This document shows, one piece after another, positions 18,798 through 27,063 of a stretch of DNA of 64,000 bases. Origin of the DNA: Nitrospira sp. CG24B (lineage in GTDB: Bacteria; Nitrospirota; Nitrospiria; Nitrospirales; Nitrospiraceae); NCBI GenBank assembly GCA_002869845.2, contig NEWS02000004.1, forward strand, positions 54,025 through 118,024, given 5' to 3'. Position 1 is the stretch's first letter; each line of letters opens with the position of its first letter. The position numbers and the translations under genes are program-made. Under the pieces are notes generated by a model that saw only the letters and a program-made list of their open reading frames with translations, was not told the DNA's origin and searched no databases.

Positions 18798-20357
18798 TTA
18801 CCGCACGTTCACAAATCGGCCTTGGGCTGTCTGCCGAAGCGCATCAATGTCTTCACGCCGCGTGACTGAAAGCGGAACCGTCTGGGTCAATTCTTCGATG
18901 AGCAGGTCGGTCGTGAGCGGGGTTTTTTGATGCAGTGCTCGATAGAGGGCCGTGACCACCGCCTGTTCGATTTCCGAGCCGCTGAAGCCATCGCTTGCGC
19001 TGACGATCTTGCTCAGGTCGAAGGTCTTGCCGTCCTGCTTCCGGAGGCCCAGGTGAATCTTCCAGATGGATTCCCGTTCGGTATGGTCTGGCAGATCGAC
19101 GAAAAAGATCTCATCGAATCGCCCTTTGCGCAGGAGTTCGGGCGGCAATGACGACAGATTGTTGGCTGTGGCGACGACGAATACGTCCTGCTTTTTTTCC
19201 TGCAGCCAGGTGAGAAAGGCGCCGAAGAGTCGGCGACTCAACCCTGCATCGGCGTCGCCGCTTCCTCCGCCGGCGACCATCGCTTTCTCGATTTCGTCGA
19301 TCCAGAGGACAATCGGGGACAAGGATTCCGCCATTTCAATCGCCTTGCGGAAATTCTTTTCCGATTCGCCGATGAACTTGTCGAATAACCGGCCGGCATC
19401 GAGTTTCAAGAGCGGGAGTTTCCATTCCCGCGCGATGGCCTTGGCGGCGAGCGACTTACCGCAACCCGGCACGCCCACCAACATAATGCCGCGAGGCGGG
19501 GTGAGATTGAGCGCTTTGGCTTCTGCGGTAAACCCGACTTGGGCGCGATCCAGCCAGGACTTCAGATTGGTGAAGCCTCCCAACTCAAACCGATTATCCT
19601 CCAAGGGATAGTATTCTAAGAGGCCGCCGTCCTTGATCGCCTGCACCTTACGTTGCAGGATGGTTTGAACATCCCCGGGAGAGAGAGAGCCGTGTTCCAC
19701 GATGCATTGGGCCATGACCTGACGAGCTTGATGGAGCGTCATCCCCTGTAAGGCGCGGAGGATCGCATCGGACGCCTGGGTTGTGGGGCCGTTGTCGGCT
19801 GCCTTGGTCTCGCTGATCGAGTTGAGCATACTGTGCACAAGCGTTGTCGAGCGTGGGCGAGCGGGCGTTCGAGATCTCAGCGATTGGAGCAGGCCCCGGA
19901 GCATGGAGTGAAGTTCGTCTCGATCCGGCAGTTGTAGCTCGAGTCGCACCGCGATTTTGTCCAGGTCCATTGGTAGTGAGATCGGCTGACCGGTCAGTAC
20001 GCAGGTGGCTCGTGATCGGCTGTAGATGGCTGCGACCTCTCGAAGCTGTCGGCAGACAGCGGGATCTTGCAGATGCGGCCCGAGATCCTTGAGCCAAAAC
20101 ACCGCTTCCACGGTCAACCCATGAAGGTGCTGAAGGACCGCCAAGGGGGTTGCGGTCATCTTACTGAGGGTTGCGCCCTCATCGGCGCGGGTGAGGCCTC
20201 TCGTGATGGACCACTCGAAGAGCGACATGCGCTCCTGCGCCGTAACCGATTGTAGTAAGGCCAGGACCCGCTCCTCCTCCACCGTTTCAATGACGACGAG
20301 AGGATGGGAGGAACGGATGAGAGTGCGGAGATCGTGCACGCTGGTCGAGAGAGCCAT
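18798..20357 (-). CDS. AAA+ ATPase, Ycf46-like
   Basis: 519 aa. The N-terminal about 250 residues are of the type found in Ycf46-like ATPases. A classical AAA module follows with Walker A GVPGCGKSLAAKA, Walker B IVLWIDEIEKAM, sensor 1 VVATANN and arginine-finger region ELLRKGRFDEIF. Relatives occur in cyanobacteria, plastids and many bacteria; a link to carbon uptake regulation is reported for cyanobacteria, but the substrate is generally unknown. A tataat-like -10 on the minus strand (20407-20412) lies about 50 bp upstream. It stops just before the truncated NlpC/P60-like gene, so the two may be co-transcribed. Confidence 0.85.
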   Translation of the reverse strand: MALSTSVHDLRTLIRSSHPLVVIETVEEERVLALLQSVTAQERMSLFEWSITRGLTRADEGATLSKMTATPLAVLQHLHGLTVEAVFWLKDLGPHLQDPAVCRQLREVAAIYSRSRATCVLTGQPISLPMDLDKIAVRLELQLPDRDELHSMLRGLLQSLRSRTPARPRSTTLVHSMLNSISETKAADNGPTTQASDAILRALQGMTLHQARQVMAQCIVEHGSLSPGDVQTILQRKVQAIKDGGLLEYYPLEDNRFELGGFTNLKSWLDRAQVGFTAEAKALNLTPPRGIMLVGVPGCGKSLAAKAIAREWKLPLLKLDAGRLFDKFIGESEKNFRKAIEMAESLSPIVLWIDEIEKAMVAGGGSGDADAGLSRRLFGAFLTWLQEKKQDVFVVATANNLSSLPPELLRKGRFDEIFFVDLPDHTERESIWKIHLGLRKQDGKTFDLSKIVSASDGFSGSEIEQAVVTALYRALHQKTPLTTDLLIEELTQTVPLSVTRREDIDALRQTAQGRFVNVR

Positions 20358-20460
20358 CGGAGGGCAATGCTAGCACGAGGCCTTGATCCGACCAAGAAAA
20401 CCGGTGATTATAACTGATGACCTGCACGCACCATAGGCCTCCTATAATCGAGCCGTCCGT

Positions 20461-21999
20461 CTACTCCCATCGGAGAGTTGGATCAGGATTAGGACACAAC
20501 GGGAGACGCCTACAGACGACTCCTAAAATCCATACTTCGTCTTCGGCAAATGGCATTTGAACCTCCGGTCCTGGAGATGGCGGTGGTGGTGTGACTGACT
20601 CTACCGGCAATATATGGAAGTCTTTCGCGCGCATCCGTTGAAGGGCAACGCCTTGACGTGCGGCCGCGCCGGCTGGAAGTTGATCCGGTTCGGCCTCCAC
20701 GGCCATTCTTGAAAATTGAGGCGATCTTGCTGGTTGCGTCTTCCGGTGCATTTCTATGGTCATCGGGGTAGCGCCAGGTTTCTTCAACACCATGGAAGGA
20801 GGAGCTTGAACGGCGCTTTTGATCATGACGGTATGCCCAGCTGAGGGTGTGGTCGGCGATGCAGCCAGCTTAAACGTCGCAAAAGAGAGTGCCGGAGAAG
20901 CCTTCAGTATGGTCATAGCTTGTTGGTTTTTGGCCGATTGCGGCCGGAGCCTGATCGCAAGATTCCGCGCAAAGACGATAGCTACCGTATAAGCGGGGCA
21001 GTCGCCAGAGGCGGGAAGCTGTCCGTCCGAAAGGACTTTGCCCGCGTCGTAGAATTTCCAATACCGCGCTTTGAATACTTCGGAAGCAAACCAGGCTCGA
21101 GTAATCACGGCGGAGCTGATTTCCAGCGAGAGCGATTCAATATCAAGATCCATTTGATCCGCACCGAGAAGTGTGCGGATTTCCATGGGCGCTGCTTGCG
21201 CGAGTCCGTCGACTTCGTTCGCGGTCAGCGTGAGTGCTCTCCAAACCGGAGAATCCAGAACATTCGACGGGGCGAATCCACAGGGGAAAAACTCTTGAGC
21301 TGATACGGCGTCGGTAAGTTTGTCCAAACCGGGCAAGCATTGTCTGGTCCACTCGTCCCAGATGACGGATGGTGAGCTGCCGACAAACTGTTCGTAGGCG
21401 CGCCTAGCGCTCTCATATTCAGCACGATGCCCTTTTGTGCCCCATTCGCTCTCGATCTCTAAAATTGTCCTGCGAAGAACGGGCTCCTCAACGGCCTTCC
21501 AGCGTTCTTTGACAGCGGCATCGGTCGTATAGGTTGCTTCGATTTCTTTGTTCTTGTAGGTTTCCTGCGCGGCAAACCACAGGTCTCGATACTGCTTGTA
21601 GGCCATGGTTGAGAGGGAGTCGGACCAGAAGCCATCAGGCGTTATGACATAGAGAAACTGAAAAGCTTTCTGATAGGCAGCTTCTTCCTCGGGAGTGCGA
21701 GTTCTCGTGGCCAGAGCTAAGTGCACCCCACTATCTGAACCGCGGAGCAGGCCCAGATAGGTAGATGAGAGGGTGACGGGACGTGTCAGATCCAGCGTGA
21801 TACCGTGTGGGATGCAATCCATAATACGGGAAAACTCAGTGAGCTTGAGCAAGCGCTCCGCGGTCAATGCACCTGTCCAGAAGTTCAAGTCATCCTTTTT
21901 ATAGGATAGGCTGGAGCTTGGGAACGCAAGATAAGTGTCGTTCCCTTCGAACATCAGTTTGGCCTTGTTCATCAGGGCGAGTGATACGACGGGATCCAT
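20461..21999 (-). CDS. Unrecognised protein with C-terminal CxxLPxCPxP signature (gene B of pair)
   Basis: I do not recognise this 512 aa protein. The frame is open to 22140, but MDPVVSLALMNKAKLMF after a strong tggaggag site at 21999 is the likely start. No signal peptide or membrane helix is seen. It is rich in Trp, Tyr and charged residues (SLSYKKDDLNFWTG, MAYKQYRDLWFAAQETYKN), with an Ala/Pro/Gln-rich linker near residues 390-450. The C-terminus ILGVVCRRLPLCPNPDPTLRW resembles that of the upstream gene (AIGFKCHVLPKCPDPIPTI). The shared tail suggests the two products share a partner, export route or fold. A 12 bp hairpin lies just upstream of its ribosome binding site. Confidence 0.75.
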   Translation of the reverse strand: MDPVVSLALMNKAKLMFEGNDTYLAFPSSSLSYKKDDLNFWTGALTAERLLKLTEFSRIMDCIPHGITLDLTRPVTLSSTYLGLLRGSDSGVHLALATRTRTPEEEAAYQKAFQFLYVITPDGFWSDSLSTMAYKQYRDLWFAAQETYKNKEIEATYTTDAAVKERWKAVEEPVLRRTILEIESEWGTKGHRAEYESARRAYEQFVGSSPSVIWDEWTRQCLPGLDKLTDAVSAQEFFPCGFAPSNVLDSPVWRALTLTANEVDGLAQAAPMEIRTLLGADQMDLDIESLSLEISSAVITRAWFASEVFKARYWKFYDAGKVLSDGQLPASGDCPAYTVAIVFARNLAIRLRPQSAKNQQAMTILKASPALSFATFKLAASPTTPSAGHTVMIKSAVQAPPSMVLKKPGATPMTIEMHRKTQPARSPQFSRMAVEAEPDQLPAGAAARQGVALQRMRAKDFHILPVESVTPPPPSPGPEVQMPFAEDEVWILGVVCRRLPLCPNPDPTLRWE

Positions 22000-22017
22000 G
22001 GGCTCCTCCAAATTTGG

Positions 22018-22045
22018 CCCACCACGCGCGTGTGCGCGTGGTGGG
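22018..22045 (-). promoter_or_regulatory. Perfect 12 bp hairpin in the intercistronic gap
   Basis: The arms cccaccacgcgc (22018-22029) and gcgcgtggtggg (22034-22045) are exact inverted repeats with a 4-base loop. No T-tract follows, so it is unlikely to be a simple terminator. It is followed at once by the 10 bp palindrome ccaaatttgg (22008-22017) and then the ribosome binding site of the downstream gene. It could set the ratio of the two proteins by mRNA processing or translation control (inference). Confidence 0.75.
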
Positions 22046-22087
22046 TGTTGTGCACCGGGTAATGCGCGAAGTTTATAACCCCTCTTC

Positions 22088-23647
22088 CTACACCCATTGA
22101 GTGATTGTGGGAATCGGATCAGGACATTTCGGGAGAACATGGCATTTGAACCCGATGGCTTGCATTCCCTCGACCTTCATCGTTTGCCCGTCCCAGTGAT
22201 AATTAGACTTGCCGGCTGACTTACCCTTTTGGTAGTTGCCGCCAACTGCGAACGGCCCGAATCCGACGAATCCTCCTCCTCCGATGCTGCTCTTGGTGAA
22301 CTCATGCATACCGCTGGAATTGCTCATGCTCAGCTCCAGATCTTTAACGCAGACCATGGTAGTGGGGTACGCCGGGATCATTCCCTTCGGAGGTTTTCCA
22401 CCATCGCTGATCATCTGACCTTTGGCTTCAAGATTGCTCTGATCGAAGCGCCAGGCCTTGCTGGAGAGAAACGCTGACTTGAGCCATGGCCGAACGATCG
22501 GGACCTGCGTGATAGAGAAAGACAATCGGAAGCTCGAGTTGTCGAACCCACCCGCGTAGTGACTCTTGCTGCCTCCCGCACTCCCGCCGATGGAAAAGAG
22601 CCCAACGCTGAAACCTCCACCGGCCGACCACTTACTATGGGACGATGATGAATATCGGGAGATATCGGCTGAGCCGAAAGAGAACTGAGTCCATCCGGAG
22701 GCTTTCACAAAGTTTCCGGGAACGACCGAGGTGTAGTAGAAGTCCGAACCGGATGCGAGCCCTGTCAGTTTGGCCTTCTCCAAAGTATCCCGGTATTCTG
22801 CTTTCAGCAAGGTCATGTCGCGTTGCATCACCTGATCAATAAAGGCTGCGATGGCTTCATAGTCGTTCTTGTAGCCGTTGGTGACCCAATCGTTCATGGC
22901 GGCTTTGACCCTATTCCGCAGCGTGCTGGCGTTAATGGCCCAATAGTGGACGGCCTTCGGGCTATCCCCTGCGAGCGCGTCGATCCGGCGGGCATTGTAT
23001 TCCAACGCCGCGTCTTCGTAGGCTTTCAGCTTCTCGTTGTACAGCACCACGAGTGGGCTAGACTCGATGACTTCGGTCTCGGAGTCATCAATGAGGTTCT
23101 TCTTGATTTTCTTGACACTCAAGAGTGCTCTGAATTTCTCGATCTTTTTCTTCGTTTCCTCGGGAAGTTCAGTCTGCATCACCTGACTCATTCGAAGCGC
23201 GTACTCATAACGATCTGAAAGCGACCCTTCGTTGTTCATGACGTTGAGTTTCGCAAAGCGATCGTCGATACCTGACACGTCGGGCACAAAATCCACGAGA
23301 CGCGAGAAATTTTCAGCCTGCATGTAAAGCTTGCCCACATCTTGAGCCAAGAGTTTGTCCATGAGCTCAGGCGTTAAGGTCGGCGCTGCAGGTGCGGATT
23401 GTCCTTCGCCGCTAGGTTGAGTCGTCCCACCTGGGGCAGCGAGTTCCGACAAAGCGGATTGTTTCACCACTCCAGTCAGGCCTTGGGACAAGAATTCAAA
23501 ATCGCCTGCCTCGAAAGGGATTCCGGGTGTGCACCAGGTAAAGAAGTTGTCCTCCGATTTGGGAACAGTCTCGTCCCCATTGGTTAAGACATCGTACAGT
23601 TTTCCCATGATGGAATTGGCTAGTTGGCTCGGCAATACGTCTCCCAT
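22088..23647 (-). CDS. Unrecognised glycine-patch protein (gene A of pair)
   Basis: I do not recognise this 519 aa protein. The start at 23647 has an excellent aaggagg site; the extension to 23782 has none. No signal peptide. The N-terminal half is helical and charged, with a likely coiled region EETKKKIEKFRALLSVKK. The second half has aromatic and Ser/Gly-rich patches (WSAGGGFSVGLFSIGG, and GGGGFVGFGPFAVGGNY near the end) that alternate polar and apolar residues and could form amphipathic beta hairpins. The C-terminus KCHVLPKCPDPIPTITQW matches the pattern in the next gene. It is divergent from a hemopexin-cytochrome gene across a spacer with tandem palindromes. A membrane-interacting role is speculation. 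Confidence 0.78.
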   Translation of the reverse strand: MGDVLPSQLANSIMGKLYDVLTNGDETVPKSEDNFFTWCTPGIPFEAGDFEFLSQGLTGVVKQSALSELAAPGGTTQPSGEGQSAPAAPTLTPELMDKLLAQDVGKLYMQAENFSRLVDFVPDVSGIDDRFAKLNVMNNEGSLSDRYEYALRMSQVMQTELPEETKKKIEKFRALLSVKKIKKNLIDDSETEVIESSPLVVLYNEKLKAYEDAALEYNARRIDALAGDSPKAVHYWAINASTLRNRVKAAMNDWVTNGYKNDYEAIAAFIDQVMQRDMTLLKAEYRDTLEKAKLTGLASGSDFYYTSVVPGNFVKASGWTQFSFGSADISRYSSSSHSKWSAGGGFSVGLFSIGGSAGGSKSHYAGGFDNSSFRLSFSITQVPIVRPWLKSAFLSSKAWRFDQSNLEAKGQMISDGGKPPKGMIPAYPTTMVCVKDLELSMSNSSGMHEFTKSSIGGGGFVGFGPFAVGGNYQKGKSAGKSNYHWDGQTMKVEGMQAIGFKCHVLPKCPDPIPTITQWV

Positions 23648-24203
23648 GATAAGTCCTCCTTGTAAGTTGATGGCAAAGAGCCAGCGACTTCTGGCTTCAA
23701 CAGTTCCTACTGCGACTGTTCCGCAAACATCATGCCGAAGTTGTGTCGCTTGTCCGAGCGGCGATGTTAGAGCTGTAGGCATGGCGTGAAAATAAAGTGC
23801 TGCTCAAGTTGGCGTGCGACCGATTCAAGCGTGGAAGACTGAAAGAATCGAGGGATTCCAATGTTATGTATTAGGTAAATCGAATACACACGAATGACAT
23901 GCTTGTCTGCTGATCGAGAAGTGAGAGAGCGGTCACGCACGAAGGAATACGTATCTGATTCGATACGCCCTGTATCGTCTTTGATACGCACAAATAGATT
24001 CAGCGAGCGAAGCGAAAAGCATCCGCGAGTGAGGGACATTGGTGAGCTATCAGTCCAAATAGCCAAAGCCGCACAATTGCACGCCAGAATTGTGAGCTGG
24101 AATGCGTTTTGCCTATGCGTCTTGAAGGGATCCACTTGCTGGAGAGCGAACAACTAATCGTAATGTGCGCAGTTCATAATTGCGACGAGGGAAGGAGCAT
24201 GTC
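23648..24203. other. Divergent intergenic region (556 bp)
   Basis: No coding frame is supported. The region separates two divergent units and holds two tandem GTATC-N6-GATAC palindromes near its middle. The stretch 23720-23900 shows no feature that I can name. Confidence 0.6.
23950..23988. promoter_or_regulatory. Tandem palindromic operator candidate
   Basis: CGTATC-N6-GATACG at 23950-23967 is followed by TGTATC-N6-GATACG at 23971-23988. The two GTATC-N6-GATAC elements are 21 bp apart, two helical turns, as expected for cooperative binding of two dimers on one DNA face. No regulator gene is adjacent. Confidence 0.6.
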
Positions 24204-25952
24204 ATGAAGAAGTCACATAAGGTTGTGGGGATGATATTCTGCGCAATCTCGATAGTTATCGCAGTAAGTCTCTTTTGGACCATAGATGCCCGCGCGCAAT
24301 TGACTGGCTCAGACAAACTAGTTCCGGTGGTGTGGAATAACGGCAAGGTTTATTTCTTTCAGGGGAGTGAGTATGCCCGATATGATGTTGCTCAGGATAA
24401 GGCCGACAGTGACGATGGCAGTGGCCATTCGTATCCTCGACCTATCCAGGGCAGCTGGTCCGGACTCTTTCAGGAGAATATGGACGCGGCAGTTTTCTGG
24501 CCAGCGCCTCCTCCGGGCGGGGCAGAAAATAAGAAAGTCGCCTACTTTTTCAAAGGGAATCAGTTCATGCGGTACGACGTCGAGGCTGATCAGGCTGATG
24601 CGGCTGATGGTGCCGGTCGTGCGTATCCTCAGCCAATCTCGTTGAAGTGGCCTGGAATTTGGGCGGATCGAGTGGACGCGGTTGTCGTATGGCCAGTTCC
24701 GAGGGACGGTAGGACCGTGGCGTATTTTTTCCGAGATAATCAGTACATCCGTTTCGACGTAAAAAGGCACCGAGCCGATCTTGGTTATCCAAAACCCATT
24801 GCGGACCATTGGCCAAACTTTAAATTCCCGGATGGAATTGATGGTGCAGTCGCTTGGCCAACCAAGATCGAGGGAAAGTCAGTCGTCTACTTCTTCAAGG
24901 ACAATCAGTATATGCGGTACGACGCGGATGGGTTTCGTGGGGATGATCAAAGCGTGAGCGGTATTGCATATCCTGCGTCTGTTGCTGAGAATTGGCCGAA
25001 CCTGCTTGCCGCCGACGAGCTGGCAGCCTATGCGAAGGAGTGCGATGCTGCCATTGGTGTAACTGTTTCCGATTTCGACGTCGATAGCCGGTTGGGCACA
25101 ACGGTTCCCACTACAAACCTCACACCGGCTAATGCCACCTACCCAAACGGCACCTGTGATCGTCCGAATGTGCTCAATGGGAAGTGTGATCCCGGCAGCC
25201 GTTTTCGGGTGTTGGTCGATACCGCGGATGCCTATGTGGTGGCGCATGCACGAAAGATGGGATTATCTCAAGGAGAGTATGGCGATGTTGCGGTTATTCA
25301 GCACAATAAGGTCAATGGCGCGACATGCTTCTACCAAGGAGCACTGGCGGACTTTAACTTGAGTCATAAAGCCGACGTCAAAGCGCCTTCAAAAGGAGTC
25401 GGCAACCCAACTTTCTGGATGACGCCTACACAGATTGTAAACAGCAAATTCCCCTGTGGCAGTTGCCACGACAATGGACCAATCATCCGATCACCCTATC
25501 TCGCACAGATAACAGGCCCCAACCAGCTGCCAGGCGCGGGTGATGTTACTTTCAATAGCGATGGCCAGCCCTATTCCTTTGTTGGCGCTGATTTCTCCCC
25601 GTGGAAGGCCTATAAAGTCGAGGTGAGTGTGAACGGCATTTCTAACACATGCAACGGCTGTCATCGCATGGGCGTCAATAACGTGAGCAACACTGGCATC
25701 GTCCCTAACAATGGTACGGCTCTTGATCTAGGCATCAAGGCCACGGCTGATTCAAATGCAGCCAATTCACAAGAAAGTAAGAATCCGCACTCAGTCGACT
25801 CGCCGATATGGATGGTGCCTGGGCAGACAACTTTTCAGCAAGCGTCTTTCGATGCCGCGCAAGCGATCAAGCAATGTGCTGATCAGTTTCGTTCAGGCGC
25901 ACCATTACCTAATTCGGCGAGCTGTAGGATTACCCAGTTCACGAGACCATAG
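24204..25952 (+). CDS. Secreted hemopexin-repeat protein fused to a diheme cytochrome-like domain
   Basis: 582 aa from the ATG preceded by ggaaggag. A signal peptide ends at about DARAQ. Four hemopexin-like blades follow at roughly residues 35-270, each with the aromatic motif KVAYFFKGNQFMRYD or close variants (YFFRDNQYIRFD, YFFKDNQYMRYD) and a YPxPI-W segment. The C-terminal region of about 300 residues contains two heme c attachment motifs, CGSCH and CNGCH, plus several other Cys. The hemopexin fold binds ligands or proteins in animals and in Photorhabdus photopexins. The combination with covalent heme suggests a periplasmic or extracellular redox or heme-sensing protein; the reaction is unknown. 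It is divergent from the unrecognised two-gene unit. Confidence 0.88.
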   Translation: MKKSHKVVGMIFCAISIVIAVSLFWTIDARAQLTGSDKLVPVVWNNGKVYFFQGSEYARYDVAQDKADSDDGSGHSYPRPIQGSWSGLFQENMDAAVFWPAPPPGGAENKKVAYFFKGNQFMRYDVEADQADAADGAGRAYPQPISLKWPGIWADRVDAVVVWPVPRDGRTVAYFFRDNQYIRFDVKRHRADLGYPKPIADHWPNFKFPDGIDGAVAWPTKIEGKSVVYFFKDNQYMRYDADGFRGDDQSVSGIAYPASVAENWPNLLAADELAAYAKECDAAIGVTVSDFDVDSRLGTTVPTTNLTPANATYPNGTCDRPNVLNGKCDPGSRFRVLVDTADAYVVAHARKMGLSQGEYGDVAVIQHNKVNGATCFYQGALADFNLSHKADVKAPSKGVGNPTFWMTPTQIVNSKFPCGSCHDNGPIIRSPYLAQITGPNQLPGAGDVTFNSDGQPYSFVGADFSPWKAYKVEVSVNGISNTCNGCHRMGVNNVSNTGIVPNNGTALDLGIKATADSNAANSQESKNPHSVDSPIWMVPGQTTFQQASFDAAQAIKQCADQFRSGAPLPNSASCRITQFTRP

Positions 25953-25978
25953 GCACGATCTCACGAACGATAAACATA

Positions 25979-26689
25979 TTATGTCTTGGCTGGGTTTTCG
26001 AGTGCCTTGTTGATTTCGTTGATGAGGCGGCGTTCGATTTCGCTCGTTTCTTCGTGGCTGACGGTTAAGATGCGCCCCCCCTGTGCGACTCGTTCAAATT
26101 CTGCCTTCACGCCGAGCTTTGTCAGGCTGTCAGGAAGCGCTTGAAGAGAAATGAGGTATTGATTTCGTGAGCCCGTCACTTCGAGCGAGGCCGGGTTGGA
26201 GATCTTGCGCTCCGTCACATAGACGGCCCGTTGATCGGTTTTGACGCTGACTTTCAAGTGGTATCCGTTACGTGCCAGTGCATCCTCAACGACTTTGGCC
26301 ACGGTCGGCATAGGCCGAGGGAGCGTATCGGACTGGGCGCCTTTCTCCTCGACTTTGAGGGATTCCGTCATCTGCGTGGCAATCATCCTCCTGGTTTCAG
26401 CCAGCTGCAGTTCCAGTTGCTCGGTTTGGTGTTTGGCGTCCGCCTTCGCGGCTTCCGTCGTGCTCTTGGCGTCCCGGATTTCTTGATTGAGCAGATCGAT
26501 TTGCTGCTGCATGACCTTGCTCCCATCCTGTAAAGAGCTCAGGAGGGACTCTTGTTTGAGGACCTGTCTCTTGAGTACTTCGTTTTCGGCGCGGAATGGG
26601 CTTTCATCCGGAGTACATCCAAAGGCTGCCAAGACCAAGAGAGACCCGACCTGTAATGACCATCGAACAAGTAGCGATTCATTGCGCAC
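25979..26689 (-). CDS. Coiled-coil lipoprotein, unknown role
   Basis: 236 aa with a lipoprotein signal (LLVLAAFGC). A long coiled coil covers about residues 32-105 (NEVLKRQVLKQESLL ... LQLAETRRMI). A C-terminal alpha/beta domain with PTVAKVVEDALARNGYHLKV has no family that I recognise. The start is a GTG preceded by gggagga on the minus strand. It probably sits at the periplasmic face of the outer or inner membrane. It converges with the hemopexin gene (26 bp gap). Confidence 0.8.
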   Translation of the reverse strand: MRNESLLVRWSLQVGSLLVLAAFGCTPDESPFRAENEVLKRQVLKQESLLSSLQDGSKVMQQQIDLLNQEIRDAKSTTEAAKADAKHQTEQLELQLAETRRMIATQMTESLKVEEKGAQSDTLPRPMPTVAKVVEDALARNGYHLKVSVKTDQRAVYVTERKISNPASLEVTGSRNQYLISLQALPDSLTKLGVKAEFERVAQGGRILTVSHEETSEIERRLINEINKALENPAKT

Positions 26690-26761
26690 GCGAGCGTCCT
26701 CCCAATTTACTGGGTGGATTATCTACACTTCTGATGAACTTGTCCATGTGATATCCGATTT

Positions 26762-27001
26762 GTGACCGTTCCAGCGATTCACCGACATGCTGTTCGGGTG
26801 AACGGCACGGTCGCACGCATCCTGTCGTTGTTGCCCTTGCTTTTCATGCGGTTGTCGACGGCGATGGAACGAGAACAGACTGCTCCGTATCCCATAGCAG
26901 AGGATTATCGTCCGTATGACCGGATCATTGAGGGCGAATTTCCCACGTCTCAGATCCAATTGGTCCTATTGGAATACAGGGCGGTGTCTTGGCCCCACTA
27001 A
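26762..27001 (+). CDS. Possible small protein, doubtful
   Basis: 79 aa open frame with a GTG start and no clear ribosome binding site. It has one hydrophobic stretch (ARILSLLPLLFMRL) followed by a YPIAEDYRPYDRIIEGEFP segment that looks protein-like. No family is recognised. It fills most of the 374 bp gap between two solid genes. It could equally be a chance frame; nothing else is seen in that gap except a promoter for the next gene. Confidence 0.3.
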   Translation: MTVPAIHRHAVRVNGTVARILSLLPLLFMRLSTAMEREQTAPYPIAEDYRPYDRIIEGEFPTSQIQLVLLEYRAVSWPH

Positions 27002-27027
27002 CCATGGTGGATTCATGGCCTGCTCGC

Positions 27028-27057
27028 TTGCGCTTCCAGCTTGTTGGACTGTAGCAT
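27028..27057 (+). promoter_or_regulatory. Promoter candidate, leaderless geometry
   Basis: ttgcgc, an 18 bp spacer, then tagcat. The -10 ends six bases before the ATG at 27064, so transcription would begin at or next to the start codon. No ribosome binding site is present. Confidence 0.45.
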
Positions 27058-27063
27058 GCCCGT

